Source: Neoceratodus forsteri
Taxonomy: Eukaryota; Chordata; Ceratodontiformes; Ceratodontidae
Assembly (NCBI GenBank): GCA_016271365.2
Contig: CM057451.1
Span: 493,013,501-493,077,500, forward strand
Length of the DNA stretch: 64,000 nt
Reading direction: 5' to 3'
Below the pieces are notes generated by a model. The model did not search any database, was not told the DNA's origin, and saw only the letters and a list, made by a program, of their open reading frames with translations. This document shows, in pieces, positions 9,229-18,757 of the stretch. The position numbers and the translations under genes are program-made. Numbering within the stretch: the first letter of the stretch is position 1; each line of letters opens with the position of its first letter.

Positions 9229-10723
9229 ATGACTTCCAACTACAGCAAGCACACTGTAGAATACTTAAAGCAGTTGTGCAGGGACAGAAGAGTCCCGTTT
9301 GAGGTGACAGCCAAAAAGCAGAACCTCATAGATGCCCTAATGGTAGCAGATACCCAGAGCAGCGAGTCACCGACCATGACTGAAAAGGACCAAACCTCAA
9401 GTGTGGCAGAGCTAGTGGCCAGTGCTGTGTCTAGGTTCGGTGAGGATGACAGCAGGGCCACTGTCAGTGAAGGGCCACAGCAGCAGGGAAAGGTCACCAG
9501 TATCCTGAATCCAGAAGTGCTCAGGCTGCAAATTGAGTTGTGCAGGATGGAGTTGGAGTTCCAGGAGAAGAGGGAGCGAAAGAAGCGAGAGGCAGAGAGG
9601 GAACAGTGGGAGGCAGACCATGTGGCACGTGAGCACCAGCAAGCTGCAGAGGAGAAGGCCAAGTGAGAACAGTGAGAGGCAGAGAGGGAACAGTGGGAGG
9701 CAGACCATGTGGCACGTGAGCACCAGCAAGCTGCAGAGGAGAAGGCCAAGTGAGAACAGTGAGAGGCAGAGAGGGAACAGTGAGAGGCACAGCGACAACA
9801 GAGGGAGGCAGACCATGAGGAGCGTGAGTGCCAGGGAGCTGCAGAGGAGAAGAGAGAGGAGTGCCAGAGGCAACACGAACTGGAGAAGATACGACTGACC
9901 AGCTGCACCAGAGTAGGTAAGTGGCTTGGGTTTAACTGGGACTACAGGACTGGGTTACAAATTTAATTCCAAATTTATAGCCAAATTTAAAGAGGGGGAG
10001 GACATGGATGCCTTTTTAAATTCTTTTGAAAAAGTTTGTATTCAGGCTAAAGTTCCTAGAGAGTCTTGGAGCTTCCAGCTATCCCCACTACTTACCGGGA
10101 AAGCTTGGGATGCATTGGGTCAAATGGACAATGAGGATAGTGATGATTACAGCAAATTTATAGCTGCACTGTTAAAAAAGTTTGAATTAACTGCTGAATC
10201 ATACAGAGCTAAATTCCATAAGCTCAGGAGAAGCTCTGATATAAGCTATGAGGAGCTACCCACGAAACAACGTCACTTTTTAAAACATTGGTGGGAAGGA
10301 AGTGAGGCAAACTCTGTTGATAAAATTGAAAATGTGATTTTATTAGAACAGTTTTATTGGGCATGCCCAGCAAAGCTACAAACCTGGCTAGAGGACCAAG
10401 ATCCCAAAACAGTGCAAGAGGCTGCTAAACTCTCGGACTGCTATGCCAAGAGCAGACCTGCTCTGAGAGCAAATGAGGAGGGCAGGGCAGTGCAGAAAGG
10501 GAAAAGCGCACCTTCAGGGCAGCTAAAACCCTCACTGTCTCCACCGAAACCAGTTAGCCCCAGGTTTCAGAGAAAAGGTTTCTCTGAGAGAAGAAATGAA
10601 TGCTGGCTGTGTAAAGAAACTAGGCATATTGCCAGACAGTGTCCCAAGAAGGCGAGCAATAATACACAACTGGTTCTAGAAAAGAAGTGGGTTGTTTGTG
10701 TGTCCCTGGAAGCATGCCAGTGA
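9229..10723 (+). pseudogene. gag: Gypsy gag with SCAN-related capsid and zinc knuckle
   Basis: Starts at the ATG at 9229. Residues about 5-40 (VEYLKQLCRDRRVPFEVTAK) look like a SAP-type DNA-binding helix pair. Next comes a Glu/Arg/Gln-rich coiled-coil linker containing 29-residue repeats and TGA stops. After a +1 frame change (about 9900) comes the capsid region 9940-10480 (GEDMDAFLNSFEKVC, LLTGKAWDALGQM, SYEELPTKQRHFLKHWW), which resembles the SCAN domain. SCAN is known to derive from capsids of this retroelement group. A CCHC knuckle, CWLCKETRHIARQC, lies at 10600-10640. The protein would package the element RNA. Stops make it non-functional. Confidence 0.82.
9591..9810 (+). repeat. 87-bp in-frame repeats in gag
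   Basis: The word GGCAGAGAGG starts at 9591, 9678 and 9765, exactly 87 bp (29 codons) apart. Each unit encodes a charged helix of the EAEREQWEADHVAREHQQ type. TGA codons interrupt the units at positions where CGA (Arg) would fit, consistent with CpG decay. Confidence 0.85.
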
Positions 10724-11034
10724 ACATGAGGAAACACATGCACCCAGTCATGGTGAATGGTGTACAGACGCAGGGGATAAGGAACACAGGGGCATCCCTG
10801 ACATTGGTAAAGGGGGATCTGGTACAGCCTGGTCAGTTTATTCCCAATAAATACGTCACTGTGCAGGACTTTGCAGGCGGGGAGAAAACATTTCCCCTTG
10901 CTAGTGTTCTCCTAGACTGGGATGAAATAGGGGGAACTGTGCAACAGATGGCTGTAGCCAAAACATTAGCAGTGGATGTGATCCTGGGTAACAATCTCCA
11001 GCAGGGGATGGTATGTGCAGTTACCCATAGCTAA
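10687..11034 (+). pseudogene. pro: Gypsy aspartic protease
   Basis: Short frame overlapping the gag end. It holds the flap and active-site region: RNTGASLTLV at about 10780-10810, where the family has DTGA, so the catalytic Asp is replaced by Asn. The C-terminal VILGNNL near 10980 corresponds to the conserved ILG motif. It would cleave gag and pol polyproteins. The changed active site predicts no activity. Confidence 0.78.
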
Positions 11035-11079
11035 GCGGCAAGGGAAAATTGTAGCTCCCTGAACCCCACAGAAACCAGT

Positions 11080-12653
11080 GTGGAAACCACTGAGAGGCTG
11101 GTTCCCCAGCCTGTGTCTCCAGATGGGGAGACTGATAAAAAGGGGGTAGAAATTTCCCCAGTAGCAAGTAACCACACAGCTACAGAGTGTTACTCTGAAG
11201 AGGGAGGGGTAACCCCTTGTCAGAGGGTTGGGATTGACAGTGATCCTGAGGGCCCTAATGCTAGTGCTAGGGACTCTAGTTTAGTGACTGAACGGGACCT
11301 GTCCCATGCCTTGGGACTGTGTGAGGGGTTTGCAGCTGCTCAGAGGAGTGACCCTAGTTTAGAGAAGCTGAGGGCTTGGGCAGACTCGGACGGTACACAG
11401 GGAGGTGATGGCAGCATAAGCTTTATTGGGAAAATGGACTTATGTATACTCAGGCAGCACAGACAGAGGGAGGGATGCTAGGCAGGCAGCTTGTTGTTCC
11501 CCAGGGGTATTGTGAGCAGTTGCTCAAAATTTCACATGATATTGCCTTGTCTGGTTATCTGGGAATCACGCGCACTATGCAGCGGTTAGCCCAGAATTTC
11601 TAGTGGCCTAACTTTACCCAGCAGGTGAAGGAGTATTGCAGGTCTTGTCACCGGTGCCAAGAAATAGGGAAGGCGGGCAAGAAAACCCAAGCAGCCCTGA
11701 TCCCATTGCCCATAGTGAAGGAGCCATTCTAGAGGGTGGGAATGGATATTGTGGGGCCTTTAAATACCCCCAGCTCCTCAGGGAGGAGATTCATCCTGAC
11801 TGTGGTGGATTATGCCACCTGGTACCCAGAGGCAGTCGCCCTATTCTCTCTGAGGACAGACAAAGTGGAAGATGCCTTACTGGGGGATTTTCTCCCATGT
11901 TGGGTTTCCACAGGAGGTAATCACCAGTCGAGGGGGTTCCTTCATGTTGGACCTGATGACGTGTTTATGGGAGAAGTGTGGGGTGGTGCAGAGATGCATG
12001 ACACTGTATCAACCACAAGCCAATGGACTTGTGGAAAGATTCAATGGTACCCTAAAGTCAATGCTCCAGGTGTTTTCTGAACAGCATGGGAGGAACTGGG
12101 AGAAATGCCTTCCCTGTTGTTTGCATACAGGGAGGTGCCCCAAGAGTTGACAGGACTTTCCCCCTTCGAACTCTTATATGGACGCCGGGCACGTGGGCTG
12201 CTAGACTTGACCCGGGAGGACTGGGAAGGCAAGCACGCCACCCAGGGAACTCCCATTGTGGATTACGTCCTTAGGTTTAGGGAAAGGCTGAAGGAGCTTA
12301 TGGGGACAGCCCAGAGCAACCTGGCAGCTGACCAACAGAAACAAAAAGTATGGTACGACCGCAGAGCCAGAGCTCACGTGTACATGGTGGGTTAGGAAGT
12401 CATGGTCCTTATTCCAGTCCAGAAAGACAAGCTGCAGGCTGAGTGGGCAGGACCGTACAAACTGGTTAGGAAGGTAAATGACGTGAACTACATTGTGGAG
12501 TTACCTGACAGAAGACAGACAGAAAAGATGTGCCATGTCAACATGATGAAGCCATATGCAAATAGGGCTGACATGGTGTTTGCAGTGTGTAATCATGGGG
12601 AGGGGACGGACGAAGGAGATCCTCTTCTGGACTTGCTGGAAGAGAGTAAATGA
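11080..12653 (+). pseudogene. int: Gypsy integrase, placed before RT
   Basis: A pre-integrase spacer (11080-11480) is followed by the zinc domain (11490-11670). In the expected H-x4-H-C-x2-C, one His is kept in SHDIALSG, the second is Tyr (GYLGI), and both Cys remain in CRSCHRC. The core begins GMDIVGPL near 11740 (first Asp). The second Asp of the DDE triad is absent: the sequence reads ITSRGGSF near 11910, one codon shorter than the family. The Glu is kept in ANGLVERFNGTLK (about 12020-12060). A GPY/F-type module, EWAGPYKLVRKV, follows at 12440. There are in-frame stops at 11600 and 11730 and frameshifts near 11890 and 12110. Confidence 0.83.
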
Positions 12654-12662
12654 GAGTCCTCT

Positions 12663-13440
12663 GTGGAGACAGTAAAATTGTCTCCCCAGCTGACTCCAGG
12701 CCAGATCCAGGAAGTAAGGAAGGTTTTAGTAGACTTTGCTCCTTTGTTTAGTGCCAAGCCTGGACTAACCCCCTTAGCGACACATGATGTGGAGACAGGG
12801 ACACAGACGCCCATATGGCAGACAGCATATCAGGTGTCAGAGGCTGTCCAAAAGGACATTAGGAGGGAAGTGGAGGAGATTCTGGATTTAGGGGTAATCC
12901 AGGGATCCTACAGTCCCTGGGCCTCACCTGTAGTTCTTGTACTCAAGTCCGATGGCTCAGCTCATTTCTGTGTGGACTATCGTGGACTGAATGCAGTCAC
13001 AAAGTCATACGCCCACCCGATGCCCCAGACGGACAAACTCCTGGACAAGTTGGGAGGGGCGACCTACCTTACTACCATTGACCTGACGAAGGGGTATTGG
13101 TAGGTAGAGTTGATGGGCAGAGCTAGGGAGAGGTCGGCCTTCATCACTCCAATAGGCTTATTTGAGTTTAAAGAAATTCCTTTTGGAATGAAGAACGCCC
13201 TGGCCACTTTCCAAAGGTTGGTGCACCAGGTGTTAAATGGTGCTGAGGAGTACACCGTGGCTTACCTGGATGAAATTGCCATCTTTAGTGCCAGCTGGGA
13301 GGAACACCTATCCCACCTTAGGGAAGTGCTGGGCAGGATACAGAAGGCTGTGCTCACTGTCAAAGCCAAGAAGTGCCAGGTGGCCATGGGAGAGGTGGCA
13401 TACCTTGGGCATGTGGTAGGCCAGGGACAGCTCTGTCCCT
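12663..13440 (+). pseudogene. pol: Gypsy reverse transcriptase
   Basis: Copies element RNA to DNA. Visible motifs are SPWASPVVLVLKSDG, FCVDYRGLNAVT, LTTIDLTKGYW (motif A Asp, near 13075) and FGMKNALATFQRLVHQV. Motif C is YLDEIAIFS near 13262-13285, so the second catalytic Asp of YLDD is Glu. A TAG stop at 13101-13103 follows KGYW, and TAA at 13441 ends the frame. Its position after integrase defines the Gmr1-like order. Confidence 0.87.
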
Positions 13441-13444
13441 AACC

Positions 13445-14077
13445 AAATAAAAATAGAGGTAATCCAGGCATGGTCCAGACCAGAAACTCAGAAGCAGGTC
13501 AGAAGTTTTCTCAGGACAGCAGGGTACTATAGAACATTTATACCCAATTACAGTGCCTTGGCTGCTCCCCTATCTTACCTGACAAAGAAAAGGATGCCAA
13601 AGAAAATTACCTGGGGCCCAGCCTGTCAGGAAGCCTTTTCCAAACTAAAAGAGGCACTGTGCAGTGCTCCTGTTTTGACAAGTCTTGACTATAGCAAACC
13701 TTTTATAGTTCAGACTGATGCCTCAGATGTGGGTATTGGGGCAGTACTGAGTCAGACATCCAGCCAAGGGAGAGATCACCCAATAGCCTACCTGAGTAAA
13801 AAGTTACTTCCCAGGGAGCAGTCATACTCCACGGTGGAAAAGGAGTGCCTTGCCATAGTGTGGGCCCTAAAGAAATTGGAACCATACTTGTATGGGCAAC
13901 ATTTTGTGGTGCAGACTGACCACAAACCCCCTGGTTTGGATGATGCAGATGGTGAAGAACAATGGTAGATTGCTAAGATGGAGTCTTGCTTTGCAAGGAT
14001 ATGACATGACCATTCTACATAGAGCTAGAGCGGCCAATCAGAACTCAGATGGGCTGTCTCGTGTCTATGAGGAGTGA
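13445..14077 (+). pseudogene. Gypsy RT connection and RNase H
   Basis: From 13450 a shifted frame gives PETQKQVRSFL and the open stretch at 13558-13968 gives APLSYLTKK, CQEAFSKLKEAL and the RNase H start VQTDASDVGIGAVLSQ. STVEKECLAIVWALKKLEPY and TDHKP follow. A frameshift near 13935 moves to a frame reading LLRWSLALQGYDM and ending NQNSDGLSR before TGA at 14075. RNase H removes the RNA strand during replication. This is the end of pol. Confidence 0.85.
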
Positions 14078-14143
14078 ACTGATTTGGGAAGCTCATCCCA
14101 TGCTGGGGATAGAGCCCCCAAATTCAGTCTAGGTGGGGAGGAT

Positions 14144-14166
14144 TGTGGCATGTGGACAGCTGGTTC
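14144..14166 (+). repeat. First 23 bp of gypsy 3' LTR (truncated)
   Basis: TGTGGCATGTGGACAGCTGG and three more bases match the LTR start, directly after a purine-rich tract (GGTGGGGAGGA, 14132-14142) that fits a polypurine tract. It stops at GGTTC and switches to CR1 sequence. Confidence 0.8.
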
Positions 14167-14298
14167 CTAGACAGTAATGGCCTCCAAGATGGGTGGCAAC
14201 ATGGGTTCATCTCAGGGAGGTCTTGTCAAACTAGCCTAACAGAGTATTGTGACTGGGTGACAAGAGAGTTGGACAGGGGCCATGCGGTACATATCCTG
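14167..14298 (+). repeat. Second copy of CR1 5' flank (132 bp)
   Basis: Matches 7792-7923 (CR1 RT plus the TCCTG target site) without gaps, with 9 mismatches in 132 positions counted by eye. It is followed directly by a full LTR. This is not normal LTR-element structure; see findings. Confidence 0.88.
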
Positions 14299-15070
14299 TG
14301 TGGCACATGAACAGCTGGTTCTGATGATAATATGATATATTTTCTGCAATATAAAATATGTAGGGGAGTGTCTGTCAGGAGAAGCTACTGTCTTGCTGAA
14401 ATTGACACATCAAAACCCCCCAGGTATAAGTTCAAAGGATAGGACATAGGTTAAACTACAGATATCTAAGATGCAATTACTTTGTCAATTTGCTTTGAAG
14501 CCCAGAACTAGAATATCTATTTATGACGCCCTCAGGGAAATCCTTTGATTTGCACTAGGTGTCATGAGGAAAGAAGCATTTGCTTGGGGGTATCCAGTAA
14601 ATTACATCAAAGAGACTTTGATGTCTGTGTGAAGCAGGTCCCAGACTAAAGTAGGAAGTCCAATATGCATTTGCTTGGGGTATCCAGTGAATTACATCAA
14701 AGAGACTTTGATGTCTGTGTGAAGCAGATCACAGACTGGGTTGGGGGAAGTCACATGAAGAGAGGAGATTCATGTCACCTATTTTTGTTAAATATCTTAT
14801 TAGGACATCCTGTGTTATAAAATATAAATTTTAATACACCAAGGTGGAGTTAGGTGACCTCAGAGAAGGCCGGCTCAAGACTGCTTTTAAGTATACTGAG
14901 CAGACCTTACATAGAGACATTCATTTTCTGACTGAGAAAGAAGAACATCAAAGCACTGAAAGATTAAGAAAGTAAGGATACATTAGCTAAGACCAGTCTG
15001 AGTGTATGGATTGTAGGAATTTGCACTTTTAAACCTGTTTTGTTTTTAAGACTGTATGTGTTGGGATATT
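14299..15070 (+). repeat. Gypsy 3' LTR, left part
   Basis: Starts TGTGGCACATG and matches the 5' LTR from its start up to the Harbinger insertion. A local ~91-bp tandem duplication (GCATTTGCTTGGGG at 14576 and 14667) is absent from the 5' LTR and explains the greater length of this LTR. Confidence 0.9.
15068..15070 (+). repeat. Harbinger TSD, left (ATT)
   Basis: ATT precedes the TIR here and follows it at 22599-22601. Removing the element and one ATT gives GGGATATTGTGTTCTG, matching the uninterrupted 5' LTR GGGATATCGTGTTCTG. Confidence 0.85.
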
Positions 15071-15299
15071 GGCCTGGATATTCAAACTGCGCTGAAAACT
15101 GGCGCAACAGTAGGAGCCAGCGCAAACCAGTTGCGCAAATGCGCAACAGGTGCGATATTCAAACATGGAGCAGAGCAAATTGCGCAAGCAACCAACGTCT
15201 CAATATCGCACATACTGCGCCATCGCGCAACCAGGAAGGAGAAGCTGAGCCAAAATGCTGCGCTATGGCGCAACCATGGAAGCTCAGCTGAGCATTCCA

Positions 15300-16599
15300 G
15301 AGCTGCCATAGCGCAAGCACAGCCGCCCCCCAGAGCAATGGAACTGCACATCCAGGGAGGCAGGCTGGGGCCCACCGCCAGCCATGCCACACATGGGCAC
15401 AGGAACACACTGAAGAACCCACACCACACCAGCACACCCCAAGCACAGCATCACTGGGGGTGGGACAGATGATCCACGTGCCCATGGGGACAAGCCAACA
15501 ATGCATAGCAGAGCCATGACACCCCAGCACAACCACTGGCAGGCAGAGAGTGCCACACACAGGGGGTTGACAACCACAGTGCACATCAGCCCCCCAGTAC
15601 GCACAGCACACCGTGCACCGTGACCCCAAGACACCGCTCATGTGCAGTGACGCACTGCAGGAACACCATGCATCCCCCTGCCACGTCAACCCCATGCTGC
15701 AGAAGCATACCAGCCAGACCACCTCTGTGCACCCAGCAGTGGGTGGCAGCAGACGGCAAGACCAACAGAAAGTCAATGCCATGCTGGTGATACCTCCCCA
15801 TGGACACACACACACACACACACATATACCCAGGACCATACCAGCCCAGATGGCATGTACACCCCTGCAACGGAGCACCCATAGCCAGTTGCAAATCAGA
15901 GACCAACACAGCAGTCGTATCAAAATAGAAATGTATATTTAAAAGATCAACATATAAACATAAACAGGTGAAACTATGTACAAGTGGGGGGGGACGGGTA
16001 AAAGGCAGGGGTGTTCAAGGGGGAGGGAATAAAAACCTGGAGAGGGAAGGCAGGGTGATAGGGATGGGAGAAGTGGGAAGAATGTGGCCTATGGCTCAGC
16101 TGGCTGCCGGTCTTCCCCCTGCTGGTGTCCCGTCCTGTGCCTCCGCCTCCTGGAACCATGGCGCTGTGTGGCCTGCAGTATCGCCTGGTTCTCCTGTGAC
16201 ACCTGGGTGAGGTGCCGAATACCCCTCTAAATCCTCCTGAGTACCTCGAGGCCTAGGAAAATGGGAACACAGTCAATGGCTGAGACTGACCACAACCCTG
16301 AACACCACCCAACCTGCAAGCCATATAACCCAATGTCCCGCACCTGTGATGGCATGCACCCCCCCACAGTGAACATGCACATGGCCATCACAAACAGGCG
16401 GCACCAGCTATGCGCACCACCGCCCACACACACTGCCCACGTCAATCACAGTACAAACTAGGCTGGCAAGCGATGTGGCAACGTGGTGCGATGCCAGTTA
16501 CACAGCTATGTGCCCAGTGCATGCCTGGACCACCTGTGATGCATACACAGACGTGCCGTGATGCTGCACTGTGATGCAGGTCACCTGTGTCATGCCTAC
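15300..16599. other. Harbinger internal non-coding region
   Basis: CA-rich sequence with no recognisable domain. It includes an (AC)n microsatellite around 15806-15823. Long open frames on both strands reflect composition and show no motifs. Confidence 0.5.
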
Positions 16600-17225
16600 A
16601 TACATGGATACATAGACAGTGTCGGCAGATAAGGGCCTATGGGACACCCAGTCTGTCCATTTGACCTTGTATGTTCACTCTGTTGTCCTATAAGTCCGTT
16701 CCCCCCTCACCCCTGACCTCCAGAATTCCTTTATGGCTAACCCATGCATTCATAAATCCCGTGACCAAGTCAGCCCCCACCACTTCCTCTGGCAGGGTGT
16801 TCCACTTGTCCACCACCCATCCTGTGAAGAAATACTTTCTCATGTTTCCTCTTAAACGACCCCCCTCCAACTGCATCCCATGCCCTCTAGTCCTGGAACA
16901 TCCTTTACGCTACAAATATTGTTTTCCTGCACTCTGTTCCCCCCTGTAGGATACTTGTATGTCCCCATCATATCCCCACACCCTCCTCCCCTCCAGGGAG
17001 TACATGTTCAGTTCCGTCAACCTGTCTGCATAGGACTTGTGATGCAATCCATGCACCATCCATGTCGCCCTCCTCTGAACCCTCTCCACCCAGTCCATGT
17101 CCATACGCAGGTATGGTCTCCGGAACTGTACACTGTACTCCAGTGTGGGGACTCACTAGTGTTTTGTATAGTGGAACTATGACCTCCCCTTTGGTTGTGT
17201 CCCGCATGGCTGGTGGTCTTGCCCC
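16600..17225 (-). mobile_element. CR1 3' fragment nested in Harbinger
   Basis: Minus-strand CR1 tail. The complement reads the RT C-terminal region (VIVPLYKTLVSPHTGVQ, MDWVERVQRRATWMVHGL, LTELNMYSLEGRRV) and then the 3' region with FFTGWVVDKWNTLPEEV near 16800. The 3' terminal sequence GTCGGCAGATAAGGGCC lies near 16620. 5' truncated. It is the innermost and so the youngest layer of the left nest. Confidence 0.85.
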
Positions 17226-18430
17226 CCCAGCATGCAATAGCATCCATGAAGTAATGATACTCACACTCCTCCAGCAGCTGGGTCTGACGCTGCTGCTGCT
17301 GCTGCTGCTGTGGCACAACACCCTGGCACCGGGGCTCATGGCACCCACATCACCTGGTCCTGTGTCCTCACAATCCGGCCTGTGGGAGACATATGTTGAG
17401 ACAAACATCAGTGTGACTCAAAAGCAGAGTGCCCCCTGCCCCAGTGAGGTGCCTGCCCACACAGCCATAACCATCCATCGCACAGCTGCACACACTGACA
17501 CACCTATGCACAGCCACCCAAGCACACACACCTACAGAGAATATAGGCGCATAGATGGTACACTCACCTGGCCTAGACACCACGCCCGCCTGTACGTGAG
17601 CGCAGCAGCGTCCAACAGTTCCGCTCCCTCCGGCGGAGGTCACTGTACCGTGCGGCACTGCTCAACAGACCGCCCCGCCAGTGACCTCCACCAGGTCAGG
17701 CCACTTGCTGCCACACATGGGTCCTAGGCATGGTGAGGGGGCCTCACCATACAGTGCCTCACAGTGGGGCTCCACCAGGGCCACCAGGTTGGCCACTTCA
17801 AGCTGGCTCCAGGACACCGCCCTCCTCCTAGCCATGGCACCAACTTTACAGCAGGCAATATGGTGCCCCGCTGCGCCATAACCCCACGTGGAGTTGTTGT
17901 GCAATAGACCAGCACAGGCTCCAATCGCGCTGTTCGAACAGCGCCGTCACTTTACATGGCGCTGTCACCAGACAGCGCAATAGGGACGTACACATGGCAT
18001 GCCAACAGCGCCAGGGGTCAGAGGGCATACACAAGGTCACGGCAATGATGCAAGGCTACGCACAGTGCCATAGGACGTATAGGCATCCTGCGTGACTGCC
18101 AAGCAGAGCACCAGTGCCACAGTGGACTATCGCACAGAAGTGCCACAGCGCCATATAGTGCCCAGTGCTGTAGCGCCACTGGCACAATGGTGGCCATGGC
18201 CTGAATCGTCTATCGCGCTCAGCAGGTCTGCAGCATGATCGACGCATGCGTAACCTGTCTGGGCATGCGCAATGCAGTGTAGCACGCAGCCACAAACATG
18301 CGCCATCGGCTCAGCCGGACCTTCCGTAGTGCGCTAAGCGCAAATACGCGATATTCAGACGACATATGCAAATCATTCGATCAGCCATTCAAAGGCGCAG
18401 TGGCGCGATTAGCATGTCATTAAAGTTGCG
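17226..18430. other. Harbinger central region
   Basis: No coding domain is recognised. It includes a (CTG)n run near 17288-17312. From 17880 to 18430 it is rich in GCGC-containing words similar to the element termini (for example TTGCGC, GCGCTGTC). Confidence 0.45.
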
Positions 18431-18464
18431 CCACACCTCATTTGCATGTGTTGCGCTATAAAAA
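18366..18464 (+). promoter_or_regulatory. Octamer and TATA-type promoter of Myb-like gene
   Basis: ATGCAAAT at 18366-18373 (octamer), the reverse form ATTTGCAT at 18440-18447, and TATAAAAA at 18457-18464 flanked by TTGCGC and TTGCGA. It lies about 290 bp upstream of the ATG at 18758. Octamers bind POU/Oct factors in vertebrates. Function here is inferred from motif content and order. Confidence 0.5.
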
Positions 18465-18757
18465 TTGCGACAGTGGGTTGTGCTGGCCAGATTTGGTTGC
18501 TGCAGGTGAGAGGTGAGTTACATGCTGTGTGATGCTCAGGACAATGCTCATGGGAAGGGGTGCTGGAGGATGATAAAGGTTGAGGGGGCTGAGCATGAAA
18601 AGGGCACTTAGAAAGGGACAAAGGGCACCCATTCTATCAGTATCTGCCATGCGGAGAGGAAAGGGGCTTCTGCCCCCCCGGGCTGGCAGCTATGCTCATG
18701 GGGAAATGCTGTGGACTGCACAGTGACAGGTGTCCACTTCCACCCATACAGATCACC

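Noticed and set aside
9240..9908. Ser/Cys-rich minus-strand frame of 222 codons
   Set aside because: It is the antisense shadow of the gag coiled-coil repeats.
15586..15923. Long cysteine/tryptophan-rich minus-strand frame in the Harbinger
   Set aside because: CA-rich composition on the other strand yields it. No domain and no supporting motif.
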